64,000 nucleotides of DNA from Xenopus tropicalis. Taxonomy: Eukaryota > Chordata > Amphibia > Anura > Pipidae. Each line of letters starts with the position of its first letter. Within the stretch, counting starts at the first letter, position 1. Under the pieces are notes generated by a model, which was given only the letters and a program-made list of their open reading frames with translations, did no database searches and was not told the DNA's origin. Below, piece after piece: positions 1 through 12,385 of the stretch. The stretch lies in contig NC_030680.2 of the NCBI RefSeq assembly GCF_000004195.4, positions 6,083,495-6,147,494 on the forward strand, read 5' to 3'. Position numbers and translations under genes: made by a program.

Positions 1-191
1 TGTACTTAAATAACAGCTGGAGGCGGGGCCATAAATAAAGTAATGGGGCCCATAATACATATTAACAGGGCATTTACCTGGTGGCACCGGGCTATTAGCC
101 CCCAGCGCAGAGTGTTGCCAACACAATCCAATCTCTGGGCGAGTTATACTGGCACTCGGCTTAAATTGGCAAATTACATGTGGGTTACTAG

Positions 192-1335
192 CCAAATCAC
201 ACAGGGCTCACTTGCCACTATTAAATGCAGCCCACTTGCCACTGTCACACGCGGCTCACTGGCCACTATCACACAGGGCTCATTGGCCACTATCACACAG
301 GGCTCACTGGCCACTACCATACATGGCTTACTGGCCACTATCACACAGGGCTTACTGGCCACTATCACACAGGGCTTACTGGCCACTATCACACAGGGCT
401 CACTGGCCACTACCACACGTGGCTCACTGGCCACTATCACACAGGGCTTACTGGCCACTATCACACAGGGCTCACTTGCCACTATTAAATGCAGCCCACT
501 GGCCACTATCACACAGGGCTCATTGGCCACTATCACACAGGGCTCACTGGCCACTACCATACGTGGCTTACTGGCCACTATCACACAGGGCTTACTGGCC
601 ATTATCACACAGGGCTTACTGGCCACTATCACACAGGGCTCACTGGCCACTACCACACGTGGCTCACTGGCCACTATCACACAGGGCTTACTGGCCACTA
701 TCACACAGGGCTTACTGGCCACTATCACACAGGGCTTACTGGCCATTATCACACAGGGCTCACTGGCCACTATCACACAGGGCTCACTGGCCACTACCAC
801 ACGTGGCTCACTGGCCACTATCACACAGGGCTTACTGGCCACTATCACACAGGGCTTACTGGCCACTATCACACAGGGCTTACTGGCCACTATCACACAG
901 GGCTCACTGGCCACTACCACACGTGGCTCACTGGCCACTATCACACAGGGCTTACTGGCCACTATCACAAAGGGCTTACTGGCCACTACCACATGTGGCT
1001 CACTGGCCACTATCACACAGGGCTTACTGGCCACTATCGCACAGGGCTCACTGGCCACTACCACACGTGGCTTACTGGCCACTATCACACAGGGCTCACT
1101 GACCACTATCACATGCGGCTCACTTGCCAAATCACCTTGGGTTACTAGCCAAATCACGCATGGCTAACTAGCCACTATCACACGCAGCTCACATGCCATT
1201 ATCACACAGGGCTTATTGGCCACTATCACATGCGGCTCACTTGCCAAATTACCTGTGGGTTACTAGCCAAATCACACATAGCTCACTAGCCACTATCACA
1301 CACAGTTTACTGGCCACTATCTGTTATAGGCTCCT
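192..1335. repeat. 24-bp minisatellite, about 47 copies
   Basis: The unit contains TGGCCACTATCACACAGGGC. Because 24 is a multiple of three, several frames stay open for about 1 kb on both strands (octapeptide repeats), which is not evidence of a gene. Variants ACCATACATGG, ACCACACGTGG and ATTAAATGCAG recur in a partly ordered way, suggesting higher-order duplication. The right edge (1,130-1,335) is degenerate. Confidence 0.95.
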
Positions 1336-1789
1336 AGTTACTCCCATACTTTAAGCTGCGTCATGGCCAGAAATTACCCGATTCCCGACGCATTAGGTTC
1401 ATTTTCTGATTTTCTCCGATTGATGGTGGCGCTGTTCTGCTGAAATCTATGGAAAGTATCTGCCGGCAACAATGGTGACAAGCGGTACTGCAGGTAAGGA
1501 AATGACTCTGGAACCAAACTGAGCGTCTCACTATAATGGCAGGGACCCTTCATGTAATTAGGTGGCTGAACCGTCTCACAGACTCCCCCGATCCCTCCCC
1601 AGAATTCAGCGCATTTCATGCTAAAGGAATGCGGCTCAGTTACAGCCAGGGACGCGCGTCCCTTATTCCTAATGTTTCCCTGGAAGCGATGGCAGAACCA
1701 TCTGTACAGACGCACCCGTCTCTGTTATTGGCAGGAAATGGTGAGAAACCTTCTCATTTAATCGCACGATACAGAGAGCAACTCTGCCT
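1336..1789. other. Intronic single-copy DNA, no gene seen
   Basis: About 450 bp of non-tandem sequence. The short ORFs on both strands have no recognisable domain. Confidence 0.5.
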
Positions 1790-2331
1790 CCCCTGTATTA
1801 AGCACAATTCAGCAGGAACAGCCCCCTAAGTTTGCCCATAGCCTGTACAGAGAGATACCGTAAAACTATGGCACATAGGGATTCCCCTGTACTAAGCACA
1901 ATTCAGCAGGAACAGCCCCCTAAGTTTGCTCATAGCCTGTACAGAGAGATACCATAAAACTATGGCACATAGGGATTCCCCTGTACTAAGCACAATTCAG
2001 CAGGAACAGCCCCCTAAGTTTGCCCATAGCCTGTACAGAGAGATACCATAAAACTATGGCACATAGGGATTCCCCTGTACTAAGCACAATTCAGCAGGAA
2101 CAGCCCCCTAAGTTTGCTCATAGCCTGTACAGAGAGATACCATAAAACTATGGCACATAGGGATTCCCCTGTACTAAGCACAATTCAGCAGGAACAGCCC
2201 CCTAAGTTTGCTCATAGCCTGTACAGAGAGATACCATAAAACTATGGCACATAGGGATTCCCCTGTACTAAGCACAATTCAGCAGGAACAGCCCCCTAAG
2301 TTTGCCCATAGCCTGTACAGAGAGATATCGG
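1790..2331. repeat. 94-bp minisatellite, about 6 copies
   Basis: The motif AGCACAATTCAGCAGGAACA recurs at 1,801, 1,895 and 1,989 and onward at 94-bp steps. Copies differ at very few positions (such as GCCC/GCTC and ACCG/ACCA), so the array is young or homogenised. Confidence 0.95.
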
Positions 2332-3249
2332 ATATTCAGCGGTTTCTATTGGGCGAGTGATGGGAGAGACAAGCCGCCATGATTAATATCATTACAGTAA
2401 TTGCGCTTCAGATCTCCGTTGCCCTCTAAGAAGCCTATTTTTTTGTACTAATTTGGATATATTACAGCAGATGAACCCACCGGGGGTTAAACGCAGCGCA
2501 GCGCGATGCCAAGCAAATCCGCGTGGATTCATTACGCTGCCGATACCGCCATTGCCGCCCGCGCCAGGGATAACACCGTATCACAGCATTTGCCTTTATT
2601 GCCCTATAGGCGACAGAGCAGAAGCGAGTAGCCCCAAGAGCTTACAGTCAGTCTGGCAGCCCAATGTACATTGCAAGGGAATAGTCAGGCTATAATATTA
2701 TTATGTATCTGCTAATGTTCAGTAGTGACGGCTATATACACAGTTTAAGGAATGAGGTCCCTGCCCCGCAGAGCTTGCAATCTAAAAAGGGCGGCGGGGA
2801 GTGAAGTGGCTTTGTGCCCAATAGAATGAAGGGGACGGAGACACAGAAATATGCCAGGAATCCAGGAGCAGCAGAATGGAACGGATTAATATTGGGTGTT
2901 GGGCCGGCGCTGGGCTTGGCGCTTAGGGGCACGGGCTTTATACGGGTAATCTCTCTGTATAGAGTGTAACTGTCTCTCAGAGAGCGCTCCCCTCTCTCCC
3001 AGCTCCCCTCTCTCCCAGCTCCCCTTCCCTGCTGATCACGTAACCTCCCCTCCCACAGGAGCCCAGGCTATGCCCCCAGCCCCACCGGCCTGCACTAACC
3101 TGCCCAGCGCCTGGAACCCTCCCAGCTCCGCAGGCTGCACAGGAATAACTGCGCCCCCACCCAGGGGTTCAAATCCGGGGCCCACCGCGTCAAGGGGCCA
3201 CATGTACATTAGTGTTATATTAATTTAATCGTATCTACCTACGGTGGGA
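2332..3249. other. Intronic DNA with a CpG-rich patch and dispersed-repeat fragment
   Basis: No gene is seen. A CpG-rich patch spans about 2,480-2,580. The sequence CCCCGCAGAGCTTGCAATCT near 2,763 resembles a vertebrate dispersed repeat whose relative is also present near 30,460 (AGAGAGCGTACAATCTAA). A short CTCTCCCAGCTCCCC duplication lies near 2,990-3,025. Confidence 0.4.
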
Positions 3250-3740
3250 ATGAGAAAGAACCCCTTCCTATGCTGATGGTGAGATCTCCTTTCCTCCCCA
3301 CCCCCAATGTATCACTCATTCCCCCTCTCTTGGTAGGGAATTCCATAACCTGACTGCCCTTACAGTAAGGAACCCCTTCCTATGCTGATGGTGAGATCCC
3401 CTTTCCTCCCCCCAATGAATTACTCATTCCCCCTCTCTTGGTAGGGAATCCCATAACCTGACTGCCCTTACAGTAAGGAACCCCTTCCTATGCTGATGGT
3501 GAGATCCCCTTTCCTCCCCACCCCCAATGTATCACTCATTCCCCCTCTCTTGGTAGGGAATCCCATAACCTGACTGCCCTTACAGTAAGGAACCCCTTCC
3601 TATGCTGATGGCGAAATCTCCTTTCCTCCCCACCCCCAATGTATCACTCATTCCCCCTCTCTTGGTAGGGAATCCCATTACCTGACTGCCCTTACAGTAG
3701 GGAACCCCTTCCTATGCTGATGGTGAGATCCCCTTTCCTT
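3250..3740. repeat. 108-113 bp minisatellite, about 4.5 copies
   Basis: The motif AACCCCTTCCTATGCTGATG starts at about 3,259, 3,371, 3,479, 3,591 and 3,704. Length varies in the run CCTCCCCACCCCC. The last copy is cut after the start of a unit and runs into unique sequence. Confidence 0.92.
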
Positions 3741-4036
3741 TCTGACTTTGGTGCCAAACTCGTGCCCATAGCGCACCTCTCTCCCGATTGGGCCGAAAGC
3801 GCAAAAAGCGGAAATTGCTGGAGTTTTCGCCCAAACGTTGAACGTATTCCAGACCCAAATGTCTCATTTCACGGCGTGTCAGGACTCGGCGGAATATATT
3901 AAAGGCGGCAGAGGAATGTGAAGAGCATTTTTTTATCTCCCGCCGCTGCCTCGATGGCTGCTCAGAAGTCGAGGGCAGGTAATTTAGTGAGTCACTCTCA
4001 TGATTAATGCAAAGGATCTGTACATGTATGAATAGA

Positions 4037-5430
4037 CTGCCCCGGCCGCTGTCTAATTCTCCCTGATAGTGGTGACTGCCTCGGCCACTGTCTAACTCTC
4101 CCTGATAGCAGTGAGTGCCTCGGCCGCTGTCTAATTCTCCCTGATAGCGGTGACTGCCTCGGCCGCTGTCTAATTCTCCCTGATAGCTGTGACTGCCTCG
4201 GCCGCTGTCTAATTCTCCCTGATAGCAGTGAGTGCCTCGGCCGCTGTCTAATTCTCCCTGATAGTGGTGACTGCCTCGGCCGCTGTCTAACTCTCCCTGA
4301 TAGCGGTGACTGCCTCGGCCGCTGTCTAATTCTCCCTGATAGTGGTGACTGCCTCGGCCGCTGTCTAATTCTCCCTGATAGTGGTGACTGCCCCGGCCGC
4401 TGTCTAATTCTCCCTGATAGCAGTGAGTGCCTCGGCCACTGTCTAATTCTCCCTGATAGTGGTGACTGCCCCGGCCGCTGTCTAATTCTCCCTGATAGCA
4501 GTGAGTGCCTCGGCCGCTGTCTAATTCTCCCTGATAGCGGTGACTGCCCCGGCCGCTGTCTAATTCTCCCTGATAGCTGTGACTGCCTCGGCCGCTGTCT
4601 AATTCTCCCTGATAGCTGTGACTGCCTCGGCCGCTGTCTAATTCTCCCTGATAGTGGTGACTGCCTCGGCCGCTGTCTAACTCTCCCTGATAGCGGTGAC
4701 TGCCTCGGCCGCTGTCTAATTCTCCCTGATAGCGGTGAGTGCCCCGGCCGCTGTCTAATTCTCCCTGATAGTGGTGACTGCCCCGGCCGCTGTCTAATTC
4801 TCCCTGATAGCGGTGAGTGCCCCGGCCGCTGTCTAATTCTCCCTGATAGCGGTGAGTGCCTCGGCCGCTGTCTAATTCTCCCTGATAGCGGTGAGTGCCC
4901 CGGCCGCTGTCTAATTCTCCCTGATAGCGGTGAGTGCCTCGGCCGCTGTCTAATTCTCCCTGATAGCGGTGACTGCCTCGGCCGCTGTCTAATTCTCCCT
5001 GATAGCGGTGAGTGCCTCGGCCGCTGTCTAATTCTCCCTGATAGCGGTGACTGCCTCGGCCGCTGTCTAATTCTCCCTGATAGCGGTGAGTGCCTCGGCC
5101 GCTGTCTAATTCTCCCTGATAGCGGTGAGTGCCTCGGCGGCTGTCTAATTCTCCCTGATAGTGGTGACTGCCCCGGCCGCTGTCTAATTCTCCCTGATAG
5201 CGGTGAGTGCCCCGGCGGCTGTCTAATTCTCCCTGATAGCGGTGAGTGCCCCGGCCGCTGTCTAATTCTCCCTGATAGCGGTGAGTGCCCCGGCGGCTGT
5301 CTAATTCTCCCTGATAGCGGTGAGTGCCCCGGCGGCTGTCTAATTCTCCCTGATAGCGGTGAGTGCCCCGGCGGCTGTCTAATTCTCCCTGATAGCGGTG
5401 AGTGCCCCGGCGGCTGTCTAACGCTCCCTG
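4037..5430. repeat. 39-bp minisatellite, about 36 copies
   Basis: The unit contains GCTGTCTAATTCTCCCTGAT. Thirteen codons per unit create a 583-codon open frame on the minus strand (a GELDSGRG repeat), which I treat as an array artefact. Variants (GGCCGC/GGCGGC, CGGTGAG/TGGTGAC) are patchy: GGCGGC copies cluster at 5,130-5,420. Confidence 0.95.
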
Positions 5431-5756
5431 TTCCAGCGGAATGGCTCTGACACCATTAATCACTTACACTGGGCTTGTTGACCCCAATTAAATGCATTGC
5501 TGAATAATTACAAATAGAAATGTAATTCTCTGCTAAGGCTCTGAGATTCCCCAGTAATTGATTTCTATTGTGGCTGTTTCACCCCCTGTTCCTTAACATA
5601 AAGGATTCTCAGACCCAAATGGGGTCGGTTCCATCCTTTAAAGGGCTCACTCGCTCCAGAAATGAACTGATTTGAAATGGGGAAACAGCTGTTGATGTCA
5701 CAATGGAAACTGCATTAATGGGTTTTGTTCCCCTTTATATTAACTCTTAAGGTCCC

Positions 5757-5970
5757 TATACAGGGGCCGATTCTAGCTGCTGATATGGGTCCCTTAGACA
5801 GATTCGGTAGCTAATCGGCCCATGTATGGGCAATACCGACGGGCCTGCCCGACTGATATCTGGCCTGAAATCAGGCAGATCTCGATTGGGCAGGTAGAAA
5901 ATCTAGTCGGATCGGGGACTGTATCGGCTCGTTGATGCGGTCCCCGGACTGACTTTGCCTATACCCGTCA
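5757..5970. mobile_element. Probable MITE-like dispersed repeat
   Basis: The segment is rich in self-complementary GGCCGATT / AATCGGCCC and TCGGGC / GCCCGA motifs, the style of a non-autonomous DNA transposon. I did not find clean terminal inverted repeats or a target duplication. Confidence 0.4.
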
Positions 5971-6020
5971 TTATAATCCAAATGATTGAATTAGCCTGGA
6001 TTCTCCCAATATCGCCCACC

Positions 6021-6396
6021 TGCTGGGAATTCAGCAGCTATGTGGTTGCTAGGGTCTTGTATACCTTAGCAACCAGGCAGTGGTTTGAATGAGAGACTGG
6101 AATATGAATAACAGAAAGGCTGAATAGAAAGATAAGTAATAAAAGGTAACTTATTGTACAGCGCTGTGAAATATGTTGGCACTTTATAAATAAATAATAA
6201 TAATAATACTGTAATAATAAAACTGCAAGCTCACAGGGCAATAGTTTTTGGCTGCCGGGGTCAGTGACCCCCCCATTTGAAAGCTGGAAAAATAACTGAA
6301 AAACTATTTTAAAGAAATAACGAAGACCAGTTGCAAAGTTGCTAGAAACAGAATATTCATCCTTAACCTTAACTGAAAGGTGAACTTCCCCTTTAA
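6021..6396 (+). mobile_element. T2-like (TTAA) MITE, 5'-truncated, with nested SINE-type tail
   Basis: The body contains GGTTGCTAGGGTC...CTTAGCAACCAGGCAGT, TTTGGCTGCCGGGGTCAGTG and GACCAGTTGCAAAGTTGCTAG in the order also seen at 55.6-57.1 kb. The right end AGGTGAA...CCCCTTTAA ends in TTAA at 6,391-6,396, as expected for the TTAAAGG-ended Xenopus T2 MITEs. The left terminus is missing. A LINE/SINE-like tail (6,150-6,211) is inserted in it. Confidence 0.72.
6150..6211 (+). mobile_element. LINE/SINE-type 3' tail ending in (AAT)n
   Basis: The sequence ACTTATTGTACAGCGCTGTG is followed by a TTTATAAATAAATAAT microsatellite tail. It is the same tail as at 18,630-18,692 (plus) and 13,757-13,828 (minus). 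Absence of this tail from the 56.9-kb MITE copy shows it was inserted secondarily here. Confidence 0.7.
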
Positions 6397-6466
6397 ACTG
6401 GGATTTATAGTGCAAGAGGCGAGAGCTCCAGGCTGGGAATTATCGGATTTAATAGGTTATTTCTAG

Positions 6467-6570
6467 GGATGCAATGAACCCACTTTTTTGGGTTCGGCCG
6501 AACCCCTGAACCCACACCGACGAGGTAGGGGTTAAAAATTGCAGCGCACTAATCCTCCTGGATTCGTAAG
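6467..6570. mobile_element. Probable hAT-like MITE fragment
   Basis: The start TAGGGATGCAATGAACCCAC followed by GGGTTCGGCCGAACCCC resembles an abundant Xenopus MITE whose end reads TAGGGATGCA. Only one terminus is obvious. Confidence 0.5.
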
Positions 6571-6845
6571 GGCCACTTCCTGTCCAATTATGGCCCTAAA
6601 GAAGCAGCCATTGCAGTGATGCAACAATCAGGGTGCAAATGGTCCTGGGTAACTATCGGGGGGGGCAAACATTTGCCCCATGAGGGACTCTAGTATAGGG
6701 GTCCTTGGTTCATTAGGGCAACTGTGTTACTAGGGGGCATTCATGGCGTCAATGGGCAACCGAAGCTCCGTGTTTATGTGTAAATATCATTGTCTGTCCC
6801 TTTCTGTTCTCCAGTTCTGACTCTTGAAACCCACCACTTCTCCTC

Positions 6846-7870
6846 AGGAGTCAGAACCAGCAGTGCAGAGAAGGGAAAGGGACAGACACAGTGACAGTTA
6901 AACATAACTATAAACCCAGTGAGAATGAGGGATGAATGGGTATTGGGGAGTTGTATCAGGAGTCAGAACCAGCAGTGCAGGGAAGGGAAAGGGACAGACA
7001 CAGTGACAGTTACACATAACTATAAACCCAGTGAGAATGAGGAATGAATGGGTATTGGGGAGTTGTATCAGGAGTCAGAACCAGCAGTGCAGGGAAGGGA
7101 AAGGGACAGACACAGTGACAGTTACACATAACTATAAACCCAGTGAGAATGAGGAATGAATGGGTATTGGGGAGTTGTATCAGGAGTCAGAACCAGCAGT
7201 GCAGGGAAGGGAAAGGGACAGACACAGTGACAGTTACACATAACTATAAACCCAGTGAGAATGAGGGATGAATGGATATTGGGGAGTTGTATCAGGAGTC
7301 AGAACCAGCAGTGCAGAGAAGGGAAAGGGACAGACACAGTGACAGTTACACATAACTATAAACCCAGTGAGAATGAGGAATGAATGGATATTGGGGAGTT
7401 GTATCAGGAGTCAGAACCAGCAGTGCAGGGAAGGGAAAGGGACAGACACAGTGACAGTTACACATAACTATAAACCCCAGTGAGAATGAGGAATGAATGG
7501 ATATTGGGGAGTTGTATCAGGAGTCAGAACCAGCAGTGCAGGGAAGGGAAAGGGACAGACACAGTGACAGTTACACATAACTATAAACCCAGTGAGAATG
7601 AGGAATGAATGGGTATTGGGGAGTTGTATCAGGAGTCAGAACCAGCAGTGCAGGGAAGGGAAAGGGACAGACACAGTGACAGTTACACATAACTATAAAC
7701 CCAGTGAGAATGAGGAATGAATGGGTATTGGGGAGTTGTATCAGGAGTCAGAACCAGCAGTGCAGGGAAGGGAAAGGGACAGACACAGTGACAGTTACAC
7801 ATAACTATAAACCCAGTGAGAATGAGGAATGAATGGATATTGGGGAGTTGTATCAGGAGTCAGAACCCAC
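6846..7870. repeat. 112-bp minisatellite, about 9 copies
   Basis: The unit begins GGAGTCAGAACCAGCAGTGC and repeats every 111-113 bp with few changes (GGGTATT/GGATATT, one CCCC insertion near 7,475). An inverted partial copy (CTGTCCCTTTCTGTTCTCC, about 6,795-6,830) lies just left of the array. A diverged single relative lies near 36,880-36,980. Confidence 0.93.
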
Positions 7871-9060
7871 AGTGCAGAGAATATAAATCAATTACATTTA
7901 CGTGTTTATTCATGAATGTATAGGAGAAGGTTGGTTTCATTATGCCAAGGTGCCAGCGGGCTATATACCCCCAGGGGCGATGTGCCCGCCATTCCCTGCC
8001 CATAAACCTCCCGGCGAATTCAATGGAAAGAGAAGATGAAAAAGACCAGAGAGTAACGAGAAGCAAAGGTCTCCGGGTTCCTTTATTCCTCGCTGCTCAG
8101 GTGCGGCGGCGACTACTGTATGTTCCATTACCGGATTAGCGTTCCGGCCCGTGATCTCCGGCTGCGGCGGCACAATAATCCGACCCAGGTCTCTTTGTTC
8201 TCTTTCACTAGGAAAAAGCACCGAATGCACAGAAAGGACAAAGCTTTAAAGGGAAAATGACCCTATATTATATAGGAATTGCTCTCGTATTTCTCTTTAT
8301 TAAAGGGGAAGTAATGCTCAAACACAGAAGCAAGCGAGTCCTTTTGTGTTGGGTTTATGTGCCAACCCCAAGGCCCCCAAAGCCCTTTAGCCTCTAGCAA
8401 AGGTATAAACATAGTAATCAGTACAGCAACCCCACATTCCACTGGGCCAGGGCTTTACTTCCCCTTTAATACACCGGCCCAATGAATGCTCTGCATACAG
8501 TGCAGCTGAATGGAGCCAGAGGCGCCCCTGCTCCATGTGTCACAAATAGGCAGGTGTCTGAAGGGCAAACACAAGGATTCCGCCTAAAATATTTATGTGC
8601 AGCTGCTAAAGAGCGGTCTAAAGCCGCGTCACTCATCTGTAATTATCAGCCCCTGGGAGACGGCTGCCATACATGCCGAGGAGTTTATTCAGGTGGGAGC
8701 CCAGAACGTAGATATGGCTTTCCTTGTGCTCCTGGGCACCGGCCCGTGGCCCTTAACAAAGAGAGCGAGGGGGGTAGGAAAGCTCTGCTGGGGCAGAGTA
8801 AACAGGAGAACTTATTAACTATAGGAATATAACTAATTGGAACCTTTAATGAGCTGGAAAGTAACAACCTCCTTCCCTTCCAGGGATCTTATTGTGGGTC
8901 AGAGAGACCCAAAGCCATGAGATGTAACCGAGATGCCTTCCATACAGCAAAGTATATGAGACAGTATCAGCCAAGTTATTTTAGGGGTTCCTACAGTTGT
9001 CAAGAGCCCCCCCCCCCCACCGTGGCTACTCCATAGAGGAGAAGTTACAGACAGCTGGAT
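7871..9060. other. Intronic single-copy DNA, no gene seen
   Basis: About 1.2 kb. A CpG-richer stretch spans about 7,960-8,180. The short ORFs lack recognisable domains. Confidence 0.5.
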
Positions 9061-9071
9061 GTTGTTGTTGA

Positions 9072-11795
9072 CAGTAGGACAAGATGGGGACAGTAGGGCA
9101 AGATGGAGACAGTAGGACAAGATGGAGACAGTAGGGCAAGATGCAGACGGTAGGGCAAGATGGAGACAGTAGGGCAAGATGGAGACAGTAGGGCAAGATG
9201 GAGACAGTAGGGCAAGATGCAGACAGTAGGACAAGATGGAGACAGTAGGACAAGATGGAGACAGTAGGACAAGATGGAGACAGTAGGGCAAGATGGAGAC
9301 AGTAGGGCAAGATGGAGACAGTAGGACAAGATGGAGACAGTAGGACAAGATGGAGACAGTAGGACAAGATGGAGACAGTAGGACAAGATGGAGACAGTAG
9401 GGCAAGATGAAGACAGTAGGACAAGATGGAGACAGTAGGACAAGATGGAGACAGTAGGGCAAGATGCAGACAGTAGGGCAAGATGGGGACAGTAGGGCAA
9501 GATGGAGACAGTAGGGCAAGATGGAGACAGTAGGACAAGATGGAGACAGTAGGGCAAGATGGAGACAGTACGGCAAGATGGAGACAGTAGGGCAAGATGG
9601 AGACAGTAGGGCAAGATGGGGACAGTAGAGCAAGATGGAGACAGTAGGGCAAGATGGGGACAGTAGGACAAGATGGAGACAGTAGGGCAAGATGGAGACA
9701 GTAGGGCAAGATGGGGACAGTAGAGCAAGATGGAGACAGTAGGGCAAGATGGGGACAGTAGGACAAGATGGAGACAGAAGGGCAAGATGGAGACAGTAGG
9801 ACAAGATGGAGACAGTAGGGCAAGATGGAGACAGTAGGGCAAGATGGGGACAGTAGGACAAGATGGAGACAGTAGGGCAAGATGGGGACAGTAGGACAAG
9901 ATGGAGACAGTAGGACAAGATGGAGACAGTAGGGCAAGATGGGGACAGTAGGGCAAGATGGAGACAGTAGGGCAAGATGGAGACAGTAGGGCAAGATGGA
10001 GACAGTAGGGCAAGATGGAGACAGTAGGCAAGATGGAGACAGTAGGACAAGATGGAGACAGAAGGGCAAGATGGAGACAGTAGGGCAAGATGGAGACAGT
10101 AGGGCAAGATGGAGACAGTAGGGCAAGATGGAGACAGTAGGGCAAGATGGGGACAGTAGAGCAAGATGGAGACAGTAGGGCAAGATGGGGACAGTAGGAC
10201 AAGATGGAGACAGAAGGGCAAGATGGAGACAGTAGGACAAGATGGAGACAGTAGGGCAAGATGGAGACAGTAGGGCAAGATGGGGACAGTAGGGCAAGAT
10301 GGAGACAGTAGGGCAAGATGGGGACAGTAGGACAAGATGGAGACAGTAGGACAAGATGGAGACAGTAGGGCAAGATGGGGACAGTAGGGCAAGATGGAGA
10401 CAGTAGGACAAGATGGAGACAGTAGGACAAGATGGAGACAGTAGGGCAGATGGAGACAGTAGGACAAGATGGAGACAGTAGGGCAAGATGGAGATGAGAC
10501 AGTAGGGCAAGATGGAGACAGTAGGGCAAGATGGAGACAGTAGGGCAAGATGGAGACAGTAGGGCAAGATGGAGACAGTAGGGCAAGATGGAGACAGTAG
10601 GGCAAGATGGAGACAGTAGGGCAAGATGGAGACAGTAGGGCAAGATGGAGACAGTAGGGCAAGATGGAGACAGTAGGGCAAGATGGAGACAGTAGGGCAA
10701 GATGGAGACAGTAGGGCAAGATGGAGACAGTAGGGCAAGATGGAGACAGTAGGGCAAGATGGAGACAGTAGGGCAAGATGGAGACAGTAGGGCAAGATGG
10801 AGACAGTAGGGCAAGATGGAGACAGTAGGACAAGATGGAGACAGTAGGACAAGATGGAGACAGTAGGGCAAGATGGAGACAGTAGGACAAGATGGAGACA
10901 GTAGGGCAAGATGGAGACAGTAGGGCAAGATGGAGACAGTAGGGCAAGATGGAGACAGTAGGGCAAGATGGAGACAGTAGGGCAAGATGGAGACAGTAGG
11001 ACAAGATGGAGACAGTAGGGCAAGATGGAGACAGTAGGACAAGATGGAGACAGTAGGGCAAGATGGAGACAGTAGGGCAAGATGGAGACAGTAGGGCAAG
11101 ATGGAGACAGTAGGACAAGATGGAGACAGTAGGACAAGATGGAGACAGTAGGACAAGATGGAGACAGTAGGGCAAGATGGAGACAGTAGGGCAAGATGGA
11201 GACAGTAGGGCAAGATGGAGACAGTAGGGCAAGATGGGGACAGTAGGGCAAGATGGAGACAGTAGGGCAAGATGGAGACAGTAGGGCAAGATGGAGACAG
11301 TAGGACAAGATGGGGACAGTAGGGCAAGATGGAGACAGTAGGACAAGATGGAGACAGTAGGGCAAGATGGAGACAGTAGGACAAGATGGAGACAGTAGGA
11401 CAAGATGGAGACAGTAGGACAAGATGGAGACAGTAGGGCAAGATGGAGACAGTAGGGCAAGATGGAGACAGTAGGACAAGATGGAGACAGTAGGGCAAGA
11501 TGGAGACAGTAGGGCAAGATGGAGACAGTAGGGCAAGATGGAGACAGTAGGGCAAGATGGGGACAGTAGGGCAAGATGGAGACAGTAGGGCAAGATGGAG
11601 ACAGTAGGGCAAGATGGAGACAGTAGGGCAAGATGGGGACAGTAGGGCAAGATGGAGACAGTAGGACAAGATGGAGACAGTAGGGCAAGATGGAGACAGT
11701 AGGACAAGATGGAGACAGTAGGGCAAGATGGAGACAGTAGGGCAAGATGGGGACAGTAGGGCAAGATGGAGACAGTAGGACAAGATGGAGACAGT
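9072..11795. repeat. 19-bp minisatellite, about 143 copies (locus 1)
   Basis: The unit is GACAGTAGGGCAAGATGGA, with two main alternating positions (GGGCAAG/GGACAAG and TGGAGAC/TGGGGAC). Three units make 57 bp, so overlapping minus-strand frames of 900-1,047 codons stay open with a leucine/serine/proline/cysteine-rich pattern; these are not genes. A near-homogeneous block lies at about 10,500-10,830. Rare shortened units occur near 10,027, 10,446 and 10,490. Confidence 0.97.
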
Positions 11796-12385
11796 GGCAA
11801 CACTAAGGCTAATCCTAAATAGAAAATTACCATTTTAAGAATTAAGGGCCGCCTCCTGCAAAGCTTCCACTCTGATGTCAGACAATACAGGTTACAGGGC
11901 CCATCTGGTTCCCCTGCCGGCTGTTCTGTATCTGCATCGGGTCTGCAGGGACCGTGTGTCTGGGCTGAGAGACCCTCCCCGGCTATTAATGAACATCCGC
12001 GCCGCTTCCAACGAACGCTCCATTCCTGGTATGCGCAGAGCATTATATACACAAACGTTAGGCTGTTCCTTGGCCGGCTCTCCGACAGCAGCGCCCGCCG
12101 CTGGATCCGGTCCAAACTACTCTCCAGCATTCGTTTAATGTACTTAAAAAGCCTTGTCGCTATGTGCATCCTGCATTAAATGAATAGGCTGATTCATTCT
12201 CACACACCCAGAGACTTGTGCCCCGTAGCCACGGCCAATGCTATATTTATCTTATAGGCATCTGAGAAAAGGCAAAGGCAAACTCCCCTGGATTCCCTCC
12301 AGCGCCAGGCTTTGAGAAACAGAGGCCCATGCTCATATTTCTATTTCTGATTTTCTATAAACATTTCTGCATTTCTAATTTGTTA
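11796..12385. other. Intronic unique DNA with CpG-rich patch
   Basis: No gene is seen. The patch at about 11,910-12,130 is CpG-enriched and could be an intronic regulatory element. That is inferred from composition only. Confidence 0.4.

Noticed and set aside
43..1167. Open frames of 200-370 codons on both strands
   Set aside because: Produced by the 24-bp array; open in several frames at once, which real genes are not.
3712..5463. 583-codon minus-strand ORF with GELDSGRG repeats
   Set aside because: The 39-bp unit is a multiple of three, so a stop-free unit gives an open frame automatically. Flanking codons are unrelated intronic sequence.
9026..12169. Minus-strand open frames of 900-1,047 codons rich in LSPSCPTVSILPYC
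   Set aside because: They follow the 19-bp array exactly; three units equal 19 codons and all three frames are open. No start context or domain, and the same pattern occurs in the inverted array at 31.5-33.1 kb.
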